In this document: one piece after another, positions 57,700-64,000 of the stretch
How the letters are laid out: the number at the start of each line of letters is the position of its first letter
Position numbering within the stretch: the first letter of the stretch is position 1
Assembly: GCA_963728295.1 (NCBI GenBank)
Contig: CAVSKB010000005.1
Location: 1-64,000 of the forward strand
From: DATJKD01 sp963728295
GTDB lineage: Bacteria; Pseudomonadota; Gammaproteobacteria; Steroidobacterales; Steroidobacteraceae
Length of the DNA: 64,000 bases
Direction: 5' to 3'
Program-made: the position numbers and the translations under genes
Notes under the pieces: generated by a model
Seen by the model: the letters and a program-made list of their open reading frames with translations, nothing else
What the model was told of the DNA's origin: nothing
Database searches by the model: none

Positions 57700-58014
57700 T
57701 TACGCAGCGCGATGACTCCTGCCAGATCGCCTGGGATTCGGCTCCACTGCGAGGCGAAACCCCGCGGCCTTCAGGATCGACCGCACGGCCACGTAACTTG
57801 GATTTCCGCGACGCGACAGCATGCGATAGAGGCTTTCGCGCGGAATTCCGGCACGCCGCGCGAGCGTCGCCATGCCACCGCGAACGGTTGCGACATCACG
57901 TACTGCCTCCAACAGCAGCCGGGGGTCGCCATCGGCCAGCGCGGCATCGAGGTACGCCGCGATCTGGCGGTCCGTCCGCAGGTAGTGCGTAATCTCGAAC
58001 TTTCGTGTGGGCAT
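57700..58014 (-). CDS. HTH antitoxin of a HigBA-like module
   Basis: 104 residues: HYLRTDRQIAAYLDAALADG, then DPRLLLEAVRDVATVRGGMA, and the helix-turn-helix ATLARRAGIPRESLYRMLSR followed by the C-terminal strand. This is the probable addiction-module antidote family (TIGR02684 type). The ATG overlaps the stop of the upstream toxin gene (TGATG). Toxin-first order is typical of this group. Confidence 0.85.
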   Translation of the reverse strand: MPTRKFEITHYLRTDRQIAAYLDAALADGDPRLLLEAVRDVATVRGGMATLARRAGIPRESLYRMLSRRGNPSYVAVRSILKAAGFRLAVEPNPRRSGRSHRAA

Positions 58015-58344
58015 CAGTGCCTTGCCTTTTCAAGGTGTTTCGCCAGGTGCTTGCGGGCCGTGGCGATGTCAGCTCTGTCTCTGGGTCGCCTTGGTTCCAC
58101 CGCTCAGGAGCAAGACGCGCTGCGGTCCATCCCAGGCGAAGTACACCCGATAGCCCGCACCGATGTGCACCCGTAGTTCGAAGAGCCCCGAGCCGACTGA
58201 TCTGCTGTCTCCCGTGAGACCAAGCGACAGTCGCCGGAGTCTGACCAGCACGGCCGATCGACCTCCCGGATCCCGCATACGTGACAGCCACCGATCAAAC
58301 GGGACGCGGCCAGTTGAATCTTCGTACTTGAGGATTTCTACCAC
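58014..58344 (-). CDS. RelE/HigB-like toxin (one frameshift)
   Basis: About 108 residues: VEILKYEDSTGRVPFDRWLS, SVGSGLFELRVHIGAGYRVY, FAWDGPQRVLLLSGGTKATQ, then after a break near 58078 DIATARKHLAKHLEKARH. This is the Gp49-like (TIGR02683) toxin family, ribosome-dependent mRNA interferases. The R-V-Y-F strand and the DI..A..... end helix are diagnostic. It is first in the operon, with the antitoxin overlapping by TGATG. A palindrome lies just upstream. Confidence 0.83.
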
Positions 58345-58353
58345 AGTCCGACC

Positions 58354-58369
58354 GTAACGTATAGGTTAC
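58354..58369. promoter_or_regulatory. operator/promoter palindrome of the HigBA-like operon
   Basis: GTAACGTATAGGTTAC, with arms GTAAC and GTTAC, 10 nt before the toxin start. It overlaps a possible -10 sequence (TATAG/GTATAG), so binding would block transcription. Inferred autoregulation. Confidence 0.5.
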
Positions 58370-58478
58370 AAGTCGAACAGGGAGAAAACGGATGCCTATC
58401 GGCAGATTTGCATCCAGCGCTGGCGATGCAGCCGTGCCATCATTAGCCGCTGTAGTGCGAGGGGAGGATGGTCAAGCC

Positions 58479-59105
58479 ATGGATCCGACCGTCGAGCTGA
58501 TTCTCGCCGAATACGAGCGCCGCTCCGCCGACGAGGCGAAGATCATGCACTCCCAGCCGGAGGAGTTCGCGCGTCGCATCGATGATTTCCTGATCAGCGT
58601 GGGTCCGGCGACGGGCCGGATGCTGCACCTGCTCGCGATCGGCGCCAACGCAAAGTCGATCCTCGAGCTGGGGAGCTCATACGGCTACTCGACGATCTGG
58701 CTCGCCGATGCCGCGCGCGCGACGGGCGGCAAAGTCGTGAGCCTCGAGCTCTCGCAGCGCAAAGTCGACCATGCGCAGGCGCAGCTCGCGCGCGCCGGGG
58801 TCGCGGACTTTGTCGAGTTTCGCATCGGCAGCGCACTCGACACGCTGCCGCGACTCGCGGGACCCTTCGACCTGGTGCTGCTCGACCTGTGGAAGGACCT
58901 GTACGTCCCCTGCCTCGAGCTCTTCCATCCGAAGCTTAGTCCCGGGGCGCTCGTCGCAGCGGACAACATGCTCTTTCCGCTCAACACGCGCCCCGCGGCC
59001 GCGGCCTACCAGGCGCGAGTGCGCACCAAGCCCGACCTGGACTCGGTGCTGCTGCCGATCGGCAGCGGCGTGGAACTGAGCCGCAAGCACGAACAAGGAC
59101 GGTAG
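58479..59105 (+). CDS. SAM-dependent O-methyltransferase (family 3, caffeoyl-CoA type)
   Basis: 208 residues: VGPATGRMLHLLAIGANAKS followed by ILELGSSYGYSTIWLADAAR (SAM motif I), GGKVVSLELSQRKVDHAQAQ, GPFDLVLLDLWKDLYVPCLE (metal/SAM Asp), and GALVAADNMLF. This is the cation-dependent O-methyltransferase family. The ATG at 58479 follows GGGGAGG; an in-frame ATG 29 codons upstream is less likely. It stands alone. The substrate (catechol-like or hydroxy acid) is unknown. Confidence 0.85.
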   Translation: MDPTVELILAEYERRSADEAKIMHSQPEEFARRIDDFLISVGPATGRMLHLLAIGANAKSILELGSSYGYSTIWLADAARATGGKVVSLELSQRKVDHAQAQLARAGVADFVEFRIGSALDTLPRLAGPFDLVLLDLWKDLYVPCLELFHPKLSPGALVAADNMLFPLNTRPAAAAYQARVRTKPDLDSVLLPIGSGVELSRKHEQGR

Positions 59106-59256
59106 AACACTGCTTCGCGGCCGCTCGACATCCCGTTCGGCCCTCGGAAGCCATCCTCCTGGCGGCAACCGAACAAATCGGGGAAAAGGCGTCGCAAATC
59201 GAGGCGGTCCGATCGCCGTTTGCTTGCTGAGATCAGCGTTCGACGCTTGCCGCCCT

Positions 59257-59272
59257 GTATCCTATGGGATAC
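59257..59272. promoter_or_regulatory. operator palindrome of an orphan antitoxin gene
   Basis: GTATCCTATGGGATAC, with arms GTATCC and GGATAC, 14 nt before the ATG at 59287. Similar in placement to the palindrome upstream of the HigBA-like operon. Autoregulation is inferred. Confidence 0.5.
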
Positions 59273-59286
59273 GATCACAGTGCTCT

Positions 59287-59634
59287 ATGGCCATGAAACG
59301 GCAGCGCAGGACCAGGAGGATCGCGACCACTCGCTTCGACCCGGCGGACTATCTCGATGATGACGAGACCCGATTGGCGTATCTGAATACCGTGCTCGCC
59401 GAGGGGGATCCTCGGGAGATCGTCAACGCGCTTGGAACGATTGCTCGAGCGCGCGGCATGTCTGGGGTTGCCCGGCGTGCCGGTCTCGGCCGCGAAAGTC
59501 TGTACAAGGCGCTCGCGGAAAACGGGAATCCTGAGTTCCGCACCATCCTCCGTGTCGCCGCGGCCATGGGGTATACCTTCGAGGTACGGGCTGCGCTGCA
59601 GATAGGGCGACCGCGGCGTGACTCCAAAACCTGA
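59287..59634 (+). CDS. orphan HTH antitoxin (HigA/TIGR02684 type)
   Basis: 115 residues: TTRFDPADYLDDDETRLAYL, NTVLAEGDPREIVNALGTIA, then RARGMSGVARRAGLGRESLY (HTH) and PEFRTILRVAAAMGYTFEV. It is paralogous in layout to the antitoxin at 57700. No HigB-like toxin gene is next to it; upstream are the O-methyltransferase and the operator palindrome, downstream a secreted protein. It may be a solitary repressor or a survivor of a lost toxin gene. Confidence 0.8.
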   Translation: MAMKRQRRTRRIATTRFDPADYLDDDETRLAYLNTVLAEGDPREIVNALGTIARARGMSGVARRAGLGRESLYKALAENGNPEFRTILRVAAAMGYTFEVRAALQIGRPRRDSKT

Positions 59635-59649
59635 AGGGCGGGGCACCAG

Positions 59650-60843
59650 TTGACGCCGAGGCATCGGGCACTCGCTGCAGCGCTCCTCCTGTTCGCGACC
59701 GCAGCGGCGGCGCTGGATCCGCCGTACCTGGCGGCCTGGCCCACGGCCGATCGCGTGCTCGCCGATCACCTGGGCCGGAACGGCGACGACACGCTTGCCC
59801 GGCAGCTTGCGGCGCTCAACGTGCTGCGCAGTTCGATCGAGTACATGGCCGGGGATCGTCGCTGGCAGGGACTCACCGCGGACGAGTTGCGGCTGCGCGG
59901 TGAGTACGGCGCCGCCGCGGAGCGCATTCGACAGCGCATCTTCGCAACGCACACAGACAAACGCGGCCCCGACGCCGAACCGTCCGCGGCGCTACGCAAT
60001 TGGACGGCCCTGCAGTGGAGCTATGAGGGCGACCCACGGTTCCGACACGAGACCTTGAGTCGTTACCTGCCTGCCGAGGCGGTGGCCCGCATCGAAGGCG
60101 AAACCCCGCAGAGCATTGCGCCCCGCGGGAGCGGCGCGAAGGGTGGCCGGTCCGCATGGATCACCTGGACTGCGGCGGCAGCCGGGCTCCTGCTGCTCGT
60201 GACCCTCGTGCGGCGCCGCGGCGCCAGTCGATCCGCGACACCCGCCGCGCCCGAGATTGAGCAGTTGGAGTTGCCCGACGGCTATGCCGATCTCTCGAAG
60301 GCCGACCGGGAGCGGCTCACGCGGGCCGGTCACGAGCTGCTCGACTCGCTCGAGCCCTACTTGTACGCGGCGCAGATCGACGGTGAACCGCTACCGATGG
60401 AGGTGGTGAAAGACGCGGAAGTGATGGGGTACTTCCTGGCGTACTCCTGCGAGGCGCTCAGGCTCGAAGGGGCGACCGACGAGGACATCACACGCATGGC
60501 GCCCCTCCTCCTCTTCCACCTGCTGCTCGTCGAGCCCCCGCGCATGAAGCGCCTGTTCCGGGGGGACGCGTCGCTCCCGAGCCTGCCTGCGGCGAAAACC
60601 GAGCAGGAGCGCGAAAGCTCGATGTCCCGCGGATTCCTCGGGGCGACGATGGCGCTTCAGCTCTTCAAGTCGACCACGGCGAAGCCCCCGATCCAGACGG
60701 ACGCCGTCGACGACGAAATCCCGCTCGAGCTGGCGGAAGAGCCGCCTGCCACGCGGCTGCATCCGAGCGGGCCCAACGCCGCGTACGCACAGCGCCGGTT
60801 GCTCAGGACGTTTTCGGCCCGGCTGATCGAGGTGTCGACCTGA
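59650..60843 (+). CDS. membrane protein of unknown function
   Basis: 397 residues with TTG start, signal peptide (RALAAALLLFATAAAA), a periplasmic domain of about 150 residues, one membrane helix (AWITWTAAAAGLLLLVTLV), and a cytoplasmic C-terminal half (DLSKADRERLTRAGHELLDS, DEDITRMAPLLLFHLLLVEP). The layout is of a signal-transducing or scaffold protein, but I recognise no family. It follows the orphan antitoxin by 15 nt and could be co-transcribed. Intact frame. Confidence 0.65.
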   Translation: MTPRHRALAAALLLFATAAAALDPPYLAAWPTADRVLADHLGRNGDDTLARQLAALNVLRSSIEYMAGDRRWQGLTADELRLRGEYGAAAERIRQRIFATHTDKRGPDAEPSAALRNWTALQWSYEGDPRFRHETLSRYLPAEAVARIEGETPQSIAPRGSGAKGGRSAWITWTAAAAGLLLLVTLVRRRGASRSATPAAPEIEQLELPDGYADLSKADRERLTRAGHELLDSLEPYLYAAQIDGEPLPMEVVKDAEVMGYFLAYSCEALRLEGATDEDITRMAPLLLFHLLLVEPPRMKRLFRGDASLPSLPAAKTEQERESSMSRGFLGATMALQLFKSTTAKPPIQTDAVDDEIPLELAEEPPATRLHPSGPNAAYAQRRLLRTFSARLIEVST

Positions 60844-60883
60844 GCGCTCACCGCAACGTCACCGCCCGCCGCAGCGATCGCGC

Positions 60884-60990
60884 TCACGACAGCAGCATCC
60901 TGGCACCGACGATGACGATCATGACGGTGACACCGTTGCGCACCGTGTTGCTGCTTACGCGGTGACTCAACAGCGCCCCCACGACGATCC
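60884..60990 (-). pseudogene. C-terminal remnant of a membrane permease (TauE/SafE-like)
   Basis: The frame VVGALLSHRVSSNTVRNGVT followed by VMIVIVGARMLLS and stop resembles the last helix of TauE/SafE-type permeases (GARLAxRxSxRxLRxxxxxxLLxVGxRML). Nothing upstream extends it; the hicA remnant takes over at about 60967. A junction of two unrelated fragments is likely. Confidence 0.35.
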
Positions 60991-61173
60991 ATTCAGTCCA
61001 GCCTGCTTGAGAACGGCGTTGGCCGTGTGCCGCGACAGAATCCTCGAATCGACGACGAAGTTCCGGCCGGAGACCGGACTGAACCAAATGTCGTGATCGC
61101 CCCTACCTCGCCGGACGCGCTAGCAGCCCGCTGCGCGGAGCATTCTCTTGAGGTCGGGCGCGAAGTCGCCCAT
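60967..61173 (-). pseudogene. hicA: HicA-type toxin with in-frame TAG
   Basis: From ATG 61173: MGDFAPDLKRMLRAAGC, TAG at 61120-61122, then in the same frame RVRRGRGDHDIWFSPVSGRN, FVVDSRILSRHTANAVLKQA and GL. This is the YcfA/HicA RNA-interferase fold with its catalytic GDHxIW histidine and the SRHTANAxLKQAGL end. The TAG at codon 18 would abort it unless it is a sequencing error. It lies 11 nt after the antitoxin-like fragment. Confidence 0.65.
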
Positions 61174-61184
61174 GGAGCTCTGCG

Positions 61185-61310
61185 TCAGCCCCGTTTGACG
61201 CTTATGGTTTCCTGCTTGTGCCAGAGAAGCTCGACCGGAACGTCGACCGCGGAGGCGCCCTCATTGAGTGCGAGCAGTTCCGGGATCAGCGATCTGAGTT
61301 TCCGTGTCAT
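61185..61310 (-). pseudogene. HicB-like/DUF1902 antitoxin fragment
   Basis: The frame GTVESMTRKLRSLIPELLAL followed by NEGASAVDVPVELLW and stop at 61185 matches the second half of DUF1902 antitoxins (xTxExxxxKLxxxIPELLxxN...DVPxxLx). The N-terminal half upstream (TWFEDEA in another frame) is not readable. Together with hicA it is a decayed toxin-antitoxin locus. Confidence 0.5.
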
Positions 61311-61483
61311 GGACTCGACCGTGCCTCATCCTCGAACCACGTGTCGCCGCCCGTCTCATGCGGCACAAACTTACCACACGGAGCGTGTGCCCGGTCTTCA
61401 GCCGTTGGCAGGCGAGAATTGGACGAAAGCATCGAGTAATTGTTGTCGAGCGTGACCTCGACCTGCGGGTCCCGCCGCTAGTC

Positions 61484-62698
61484 CTAGGGTAGTGGCGATG
61501 TTGGAGTCATCCCTGCATAGCCGCACGCACGTGGGTTCAGGAATGCGGCCACCTCCTCGCGGCGCGCCATCGTGTCGGCATACCCGAGCGCGATCAGTTC
61601 GCGGGTATAGGCCGACTCGAACAAGAGGTAGCTGAGCAGTCCCGATCCGTCGTCATTGGCGGCGCCCAGGATGCGAAGCAGCGCGCGCACGGTCCGCGGC
61701 ATCTGGCGCGCATGCCTGGCGGCGATGGCGCTGAGGTCCGCACCAGGCACGAGTACGAGCGAGTCGATGTGACGTAGGCCCTCGGGGTTCGGCACCAATG
61801 ATTGCGCCACCAGCCGATTCAGCCGCTCGAGTTGCGCTACACCGGCGTGCAGAGAGTCCATGAACAGGGTGTCGAGCATGAAGCCAAACAGTCGCCCGAA
61901 GCTCGGCGTCGATGCCGAGTCCGCGTTCAGCGGTACCTCCGGGCGTTTGTCGCGCACGCCCACCACGAACAGGCGGTCGGCACCGAGGCGGATCGCCGGA
62001 CTCAGCGGCGCGACCTGACGCATGGCGCCGTCGCCGAAATACTCACCGTGCATTCGGACCGGGGGAAACAGGAATGGCACTGCGCTGCTAGCCATCAGGT
62101 GATCGAGCCCAAGGTGGGCAGCGACGCCCCGCGGCCAGTGCGAGGCATCGGCGACCGGATGAATGCGACTCTGGTAGAAGGCGAACGACCGGGCACTGCT
62201 GTACCCGGCCGCCGAGATGGCAAGCGCTTCCAGGTGTCCTGTCGCCAGCGCTTCGCGTATGCGGTCGAAATCGACTCCCCGCTCGAGCAGCTGCCGCAAT
62301 GGCGTGTTGTCGAGCAGCGAGTCCGGTGGCGAGGCGAGCCGCCCAACGGACAGCAGGGCCGCCATCCAGCGGCCGCCGGCGCGCAGCAGGCTCGGCGCGT
62401 CCGTACGGAACACCTGATCCACGTGGAAGTTGCGCCAGACACGCTCCAGCGCCACGACGCCCGCGCGGAAATGCGCCGCGTACGCGGCGACGTTGGCAGC
62501 CACGATCGCGCCGGCCGACGTGCCGGTGATCACGTGAAACGGCGTCGGTGCGTCGCGCGGCAGGAGGTCGGCCACCGCTCGCATGACGCCCACCTGGTAG
62601 GCGGAGCGTGCCCCTCCGCCGGTCAGCACGAGTCCCGTGCGCCCGCGGGGGGGCAGTGCCGGGAATTCTGAGGCAATGGGCAACGCTTCGACGGTCAC
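61484..62698 (-). CDS. patatin-like phospholipase
   Basis: 404 residues from GTG 62698. RTGLVLTGGGARSAYQVGVM is the oxyanion glycine loop. HVITGTSAGAIVAANVAAYA contains the nucleophile Ser (G-T-S-A-G). GEYFGDGAMRQVAPLSPAIR holds the catalytic Asp (D-G-A). Full RssA/patatin layout plus a C-terminal helical extension of about 130 residues. It hydrolyses membrane or storage lipids. Longer starts are possible, but the upstream 80 codons look non-coding. Intact frame, alone. Confidence 0.9.
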   Translation of the reverse strand: MTVEALPIASEFPALPPRGRTGLVLTGGGARSAYQVGVMRAVADLLPRDAPTPFHVITGTSAGAIVAANVAAYAAHFRAGVVALERVWRNFHVDQVFRTDAPSLLRAGGRWMAALLSVGRLASPPDSLLDNTPLRQLLERGVDFDRIREALATGHLEALAISAAGYSSARSFAFYQSRIHPVADASHWPRGVAAHLGLDHLMASSAVPFLFPPVRMHGEYFGDGAMRQVAPLSPAIRLGADRLFVVGVRDKRPEVPLNADSASTPSFGRLFGFMLDTLFMDSLHAGVAQLERLNRLVAQSLVPNPEGLRHIDSLVLVPGADLSAIAARHARQMPRTVRALLRILGAANDDGSGLLSYLLFESAYTRELIALGYADTMARREEVAAFLNPRACGYAGMTPTSPLP

Positions 62699-63093
62699 CC
62701 GGCCGATGGTGTAAGACTGCGAGCGCCGTGACCGTCGACCGCGTCTCACTTGCTGCCCGTCGCCCGCTTTCACGTCTTTCGCGGCAAGAGCCGGTCCGGC
62801 ACTCGATCGGAAGGCTGCGCCTGGCCATGTCCTCGCGCGTGAATCCACCTTGTCGCCCACAACCCACGACCGAGACCAACACATGTCCGTGTCGGCACCC
62901 AGGATCCAACCTATGGCGCCGCAGGCTCCCTGGCCGCGCGGCCATGAAAGCATCGAGAGATCGCGGCGAGCCTAGCCCGCCCGGGCGGGGTCCCGCCGCT
63001 ATACTCCGTATCGACGCCTGCGGCGATCTGATCTGCGACGGAGCTCGGCGCTGGACCGCGTGATTCAACCTTCACGTCGTCCTCGAATACTTC
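62699..63093. other. non-coding stretch between phospholipase and propeller gene
   Basis: About 395 nt with no supported gene. There is a GC-rich palindrome-like run (gcccgcccgggcggggt) near 62970-62986. It probably holds the phospholipase promoter; nothing else stands out. Confidence 0.5.
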
Positions 63094-64000
63094 TCATCGC
63101 TGCAGGCGGTACACCTTGGGCCGGTGCGGACGTTCGGGGCTCGTATCGGCCGGATCGACGTCGCTGATGACCACAAGGACGTCCCGGTCTTCCAGGCGCC
63201 AGATCTGCTCGACGCGCGGATCGTGCAAGGTCATCGGTGCAGACAGTTGAGACAGATTGCCGTCGTTCACCTCGAACAGCGACAGCGTCTCGTTCAAGCC
63301 GTTGACGGTCCCGCCGAAGAGCAGCTCTGCTCCGTCGTCGTCCAGCGTAGCTATGCCGCGGATATATGCGTAGGGCAAGTTCGAGTCCGACTGCTCGACA
63401 TGCATGATCCAGTTGGGTGTGATGTCGTCGCGATCGGTCCAGTTGCCGCTTTCTGTCGTCAGTTCGAGGAGCCCGCCCTCGACCCCGACGAGCACGCGAT
63501 CGGCACGAGCCGCCACACCAACGATGGAATTGATGCGTCGGTTTTCGAGTTCCTCCAGGTTGGGATAGCCATAGAGGAAGCGGAAGTCGGGCAGGCTGAA
63601 CCGGTCCTGTTCGACGACACGGCGTGCTCCCACCCAGGCGGCATCGAGCGGTAGTTCGCAGCCTTGTAGCAGGACGGGGACCGCTGCCGACCGATACGGC
63701 ACGCAGGCGTCGCCGAACGCCGGTTCCGTCGCGCCGTCAGACATGATCCAGGTCGCGCCACCGTCGACCGTCACAGCCACCGTGTCGCCGGACAAGCCGC
63801 CGTAGACAACGTCGTTGTCCGTGGGATCGGACTCGAGCGTGTAAAACGGAAACGAGTCGCCCGCGAAGAGGCCGCCCGGCTCCCCCCTCGGCCAGACACT
63901 GGCCGCTATCCAACTAGCCCCGCTATCGGTCGAGTACCAGGCCGTGGGCGCCTGAGCGTCGTTCGGGTCGAGTCCTGCCGCTACGATACGTTGGCCGTCG
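63094..64000 (-). CDS. BNR/beta-propeller protein, partial (runs off the window)
   Basis: The frame is open from the window edge to 63094 and ends RPHRPKVYRLQR. Asp-box-like repeats are visible (WYSTDSGASWIAA near the edge, VTVDGGATWIMSDG at about 63740), typical of BNR/sialidase-type or photosystem II stability-like beta-propellers. Other blades include DRVLVGVEGGLLELTTESGN and VEQIWRLEDRDVLVVISDVD. Paired cysteines (DACVPY, GCELPL) suggest a secreted protein. The N-terminus lies outside. Function unknown. Confidence 0.7.
   Translation of the reverse strand, partial: DGQRIVAAGLDPNDAQAPTAWYSTDSGASWIAASVWPRGEPGGLFAGDSFPFYTLESDPTDNDVVYGGLSGDTVAVTVDGGATWIMSDGATEPAFGDACVPYRSAAVPVLLQGCELPLDAAWVGARRVVEQDRFSLPDFRFLYGYPNLEELENRRINSIVGVAARADRVLVGVEGGLLELTTESGNWTDRDDITPNWIMHVEQSDSNLPYAYIRGIATLDDDGAELLFGGTVNGLNETLSLFEVNDGNLSQLSAPMTLHDPRVEQIWRLEDRDVLVVISDVDPADTSPERPHRPKVYRLQR

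Overview
This window looks like a chromosomal segment of a GC-rich, Gram-negative proteobacterium. Supporting signs are a TonB-dependent receptor, lipobox and Sec signal peptides, an NtrC-type response regulator, MacAB-like efflux genes, a haloalkane dehalogenase and a TraB/GumN-like protein. The gene set would suit a soil or freshwater gammaproteobacterium, but no rRNA, tRNA or other marker fixes the taxon.

Layout. Positions 1-30500 are mostly metabolic and envelope genes. They include a ThDP-dependent decarboxylase or synthase, a TIR/TolB-like/TPR protein, a phosphoketolase, an S9 peptidase lipoprotein and an acetate kinase fused to a PduL-type phosphotransacylase. Next come a haloalkane dehalogenase, a YceI / aldo-keto reductase / PLP lyase / YjbQ operon and an AspH-like hydroxylase. 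A minus-strand run follows: zinc ribbon, sigma-54 response regulator, periplasmic protein, TonB receptor, NtrY-like kinase. The block ends with a GNAT, a second YjbQ, an aldo-keto reductase, cardiolipin synthase 1 and a PARP-type zinc-finger protein. Positions 30500-35360 hold a MacAB-like efflux operon. Positions 35400-39000 are scarred by duplication and decay: a dead GNAT copy, cardiolipin synthase 2, and remnants of ParD, AbrB and a small coiled-coil protein.

Positions 39129-61310 resemble a defence and addiction island. It contains a TM0106-like RecB nuclease/helicase, a TetR regulator and a type I restriction operon (hsdR-hsdS-prrC-like-hsdM) with a DUF262-DUF1524-RAMA protein upstream. 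It also has MNT-HEPN, VapBC and HigBA-like modules, an orphan antitoxin and a decayed HicBA pair. The most interesting gene is the PrrC-like anticodon nuclease candidate, joined to hsdS and hsdM by 4-nt stop/start overlaps, which is the known arrangement of a restriction system guarded by a tRNA-cutting backup.

Caution on quality. Very many reading frames are broken by small indels. In most cases I repaired by hand, the break is cured by restoring a lost GC/CG dinucleotide in a GCGC or CGCG run. This points to systematic consensus error (or an unusual mutational signature) rather than mass pseudogenisation, so I call such genes as CDS spanning the frameshifts. Genuine remnants are marked as pseudogenes.
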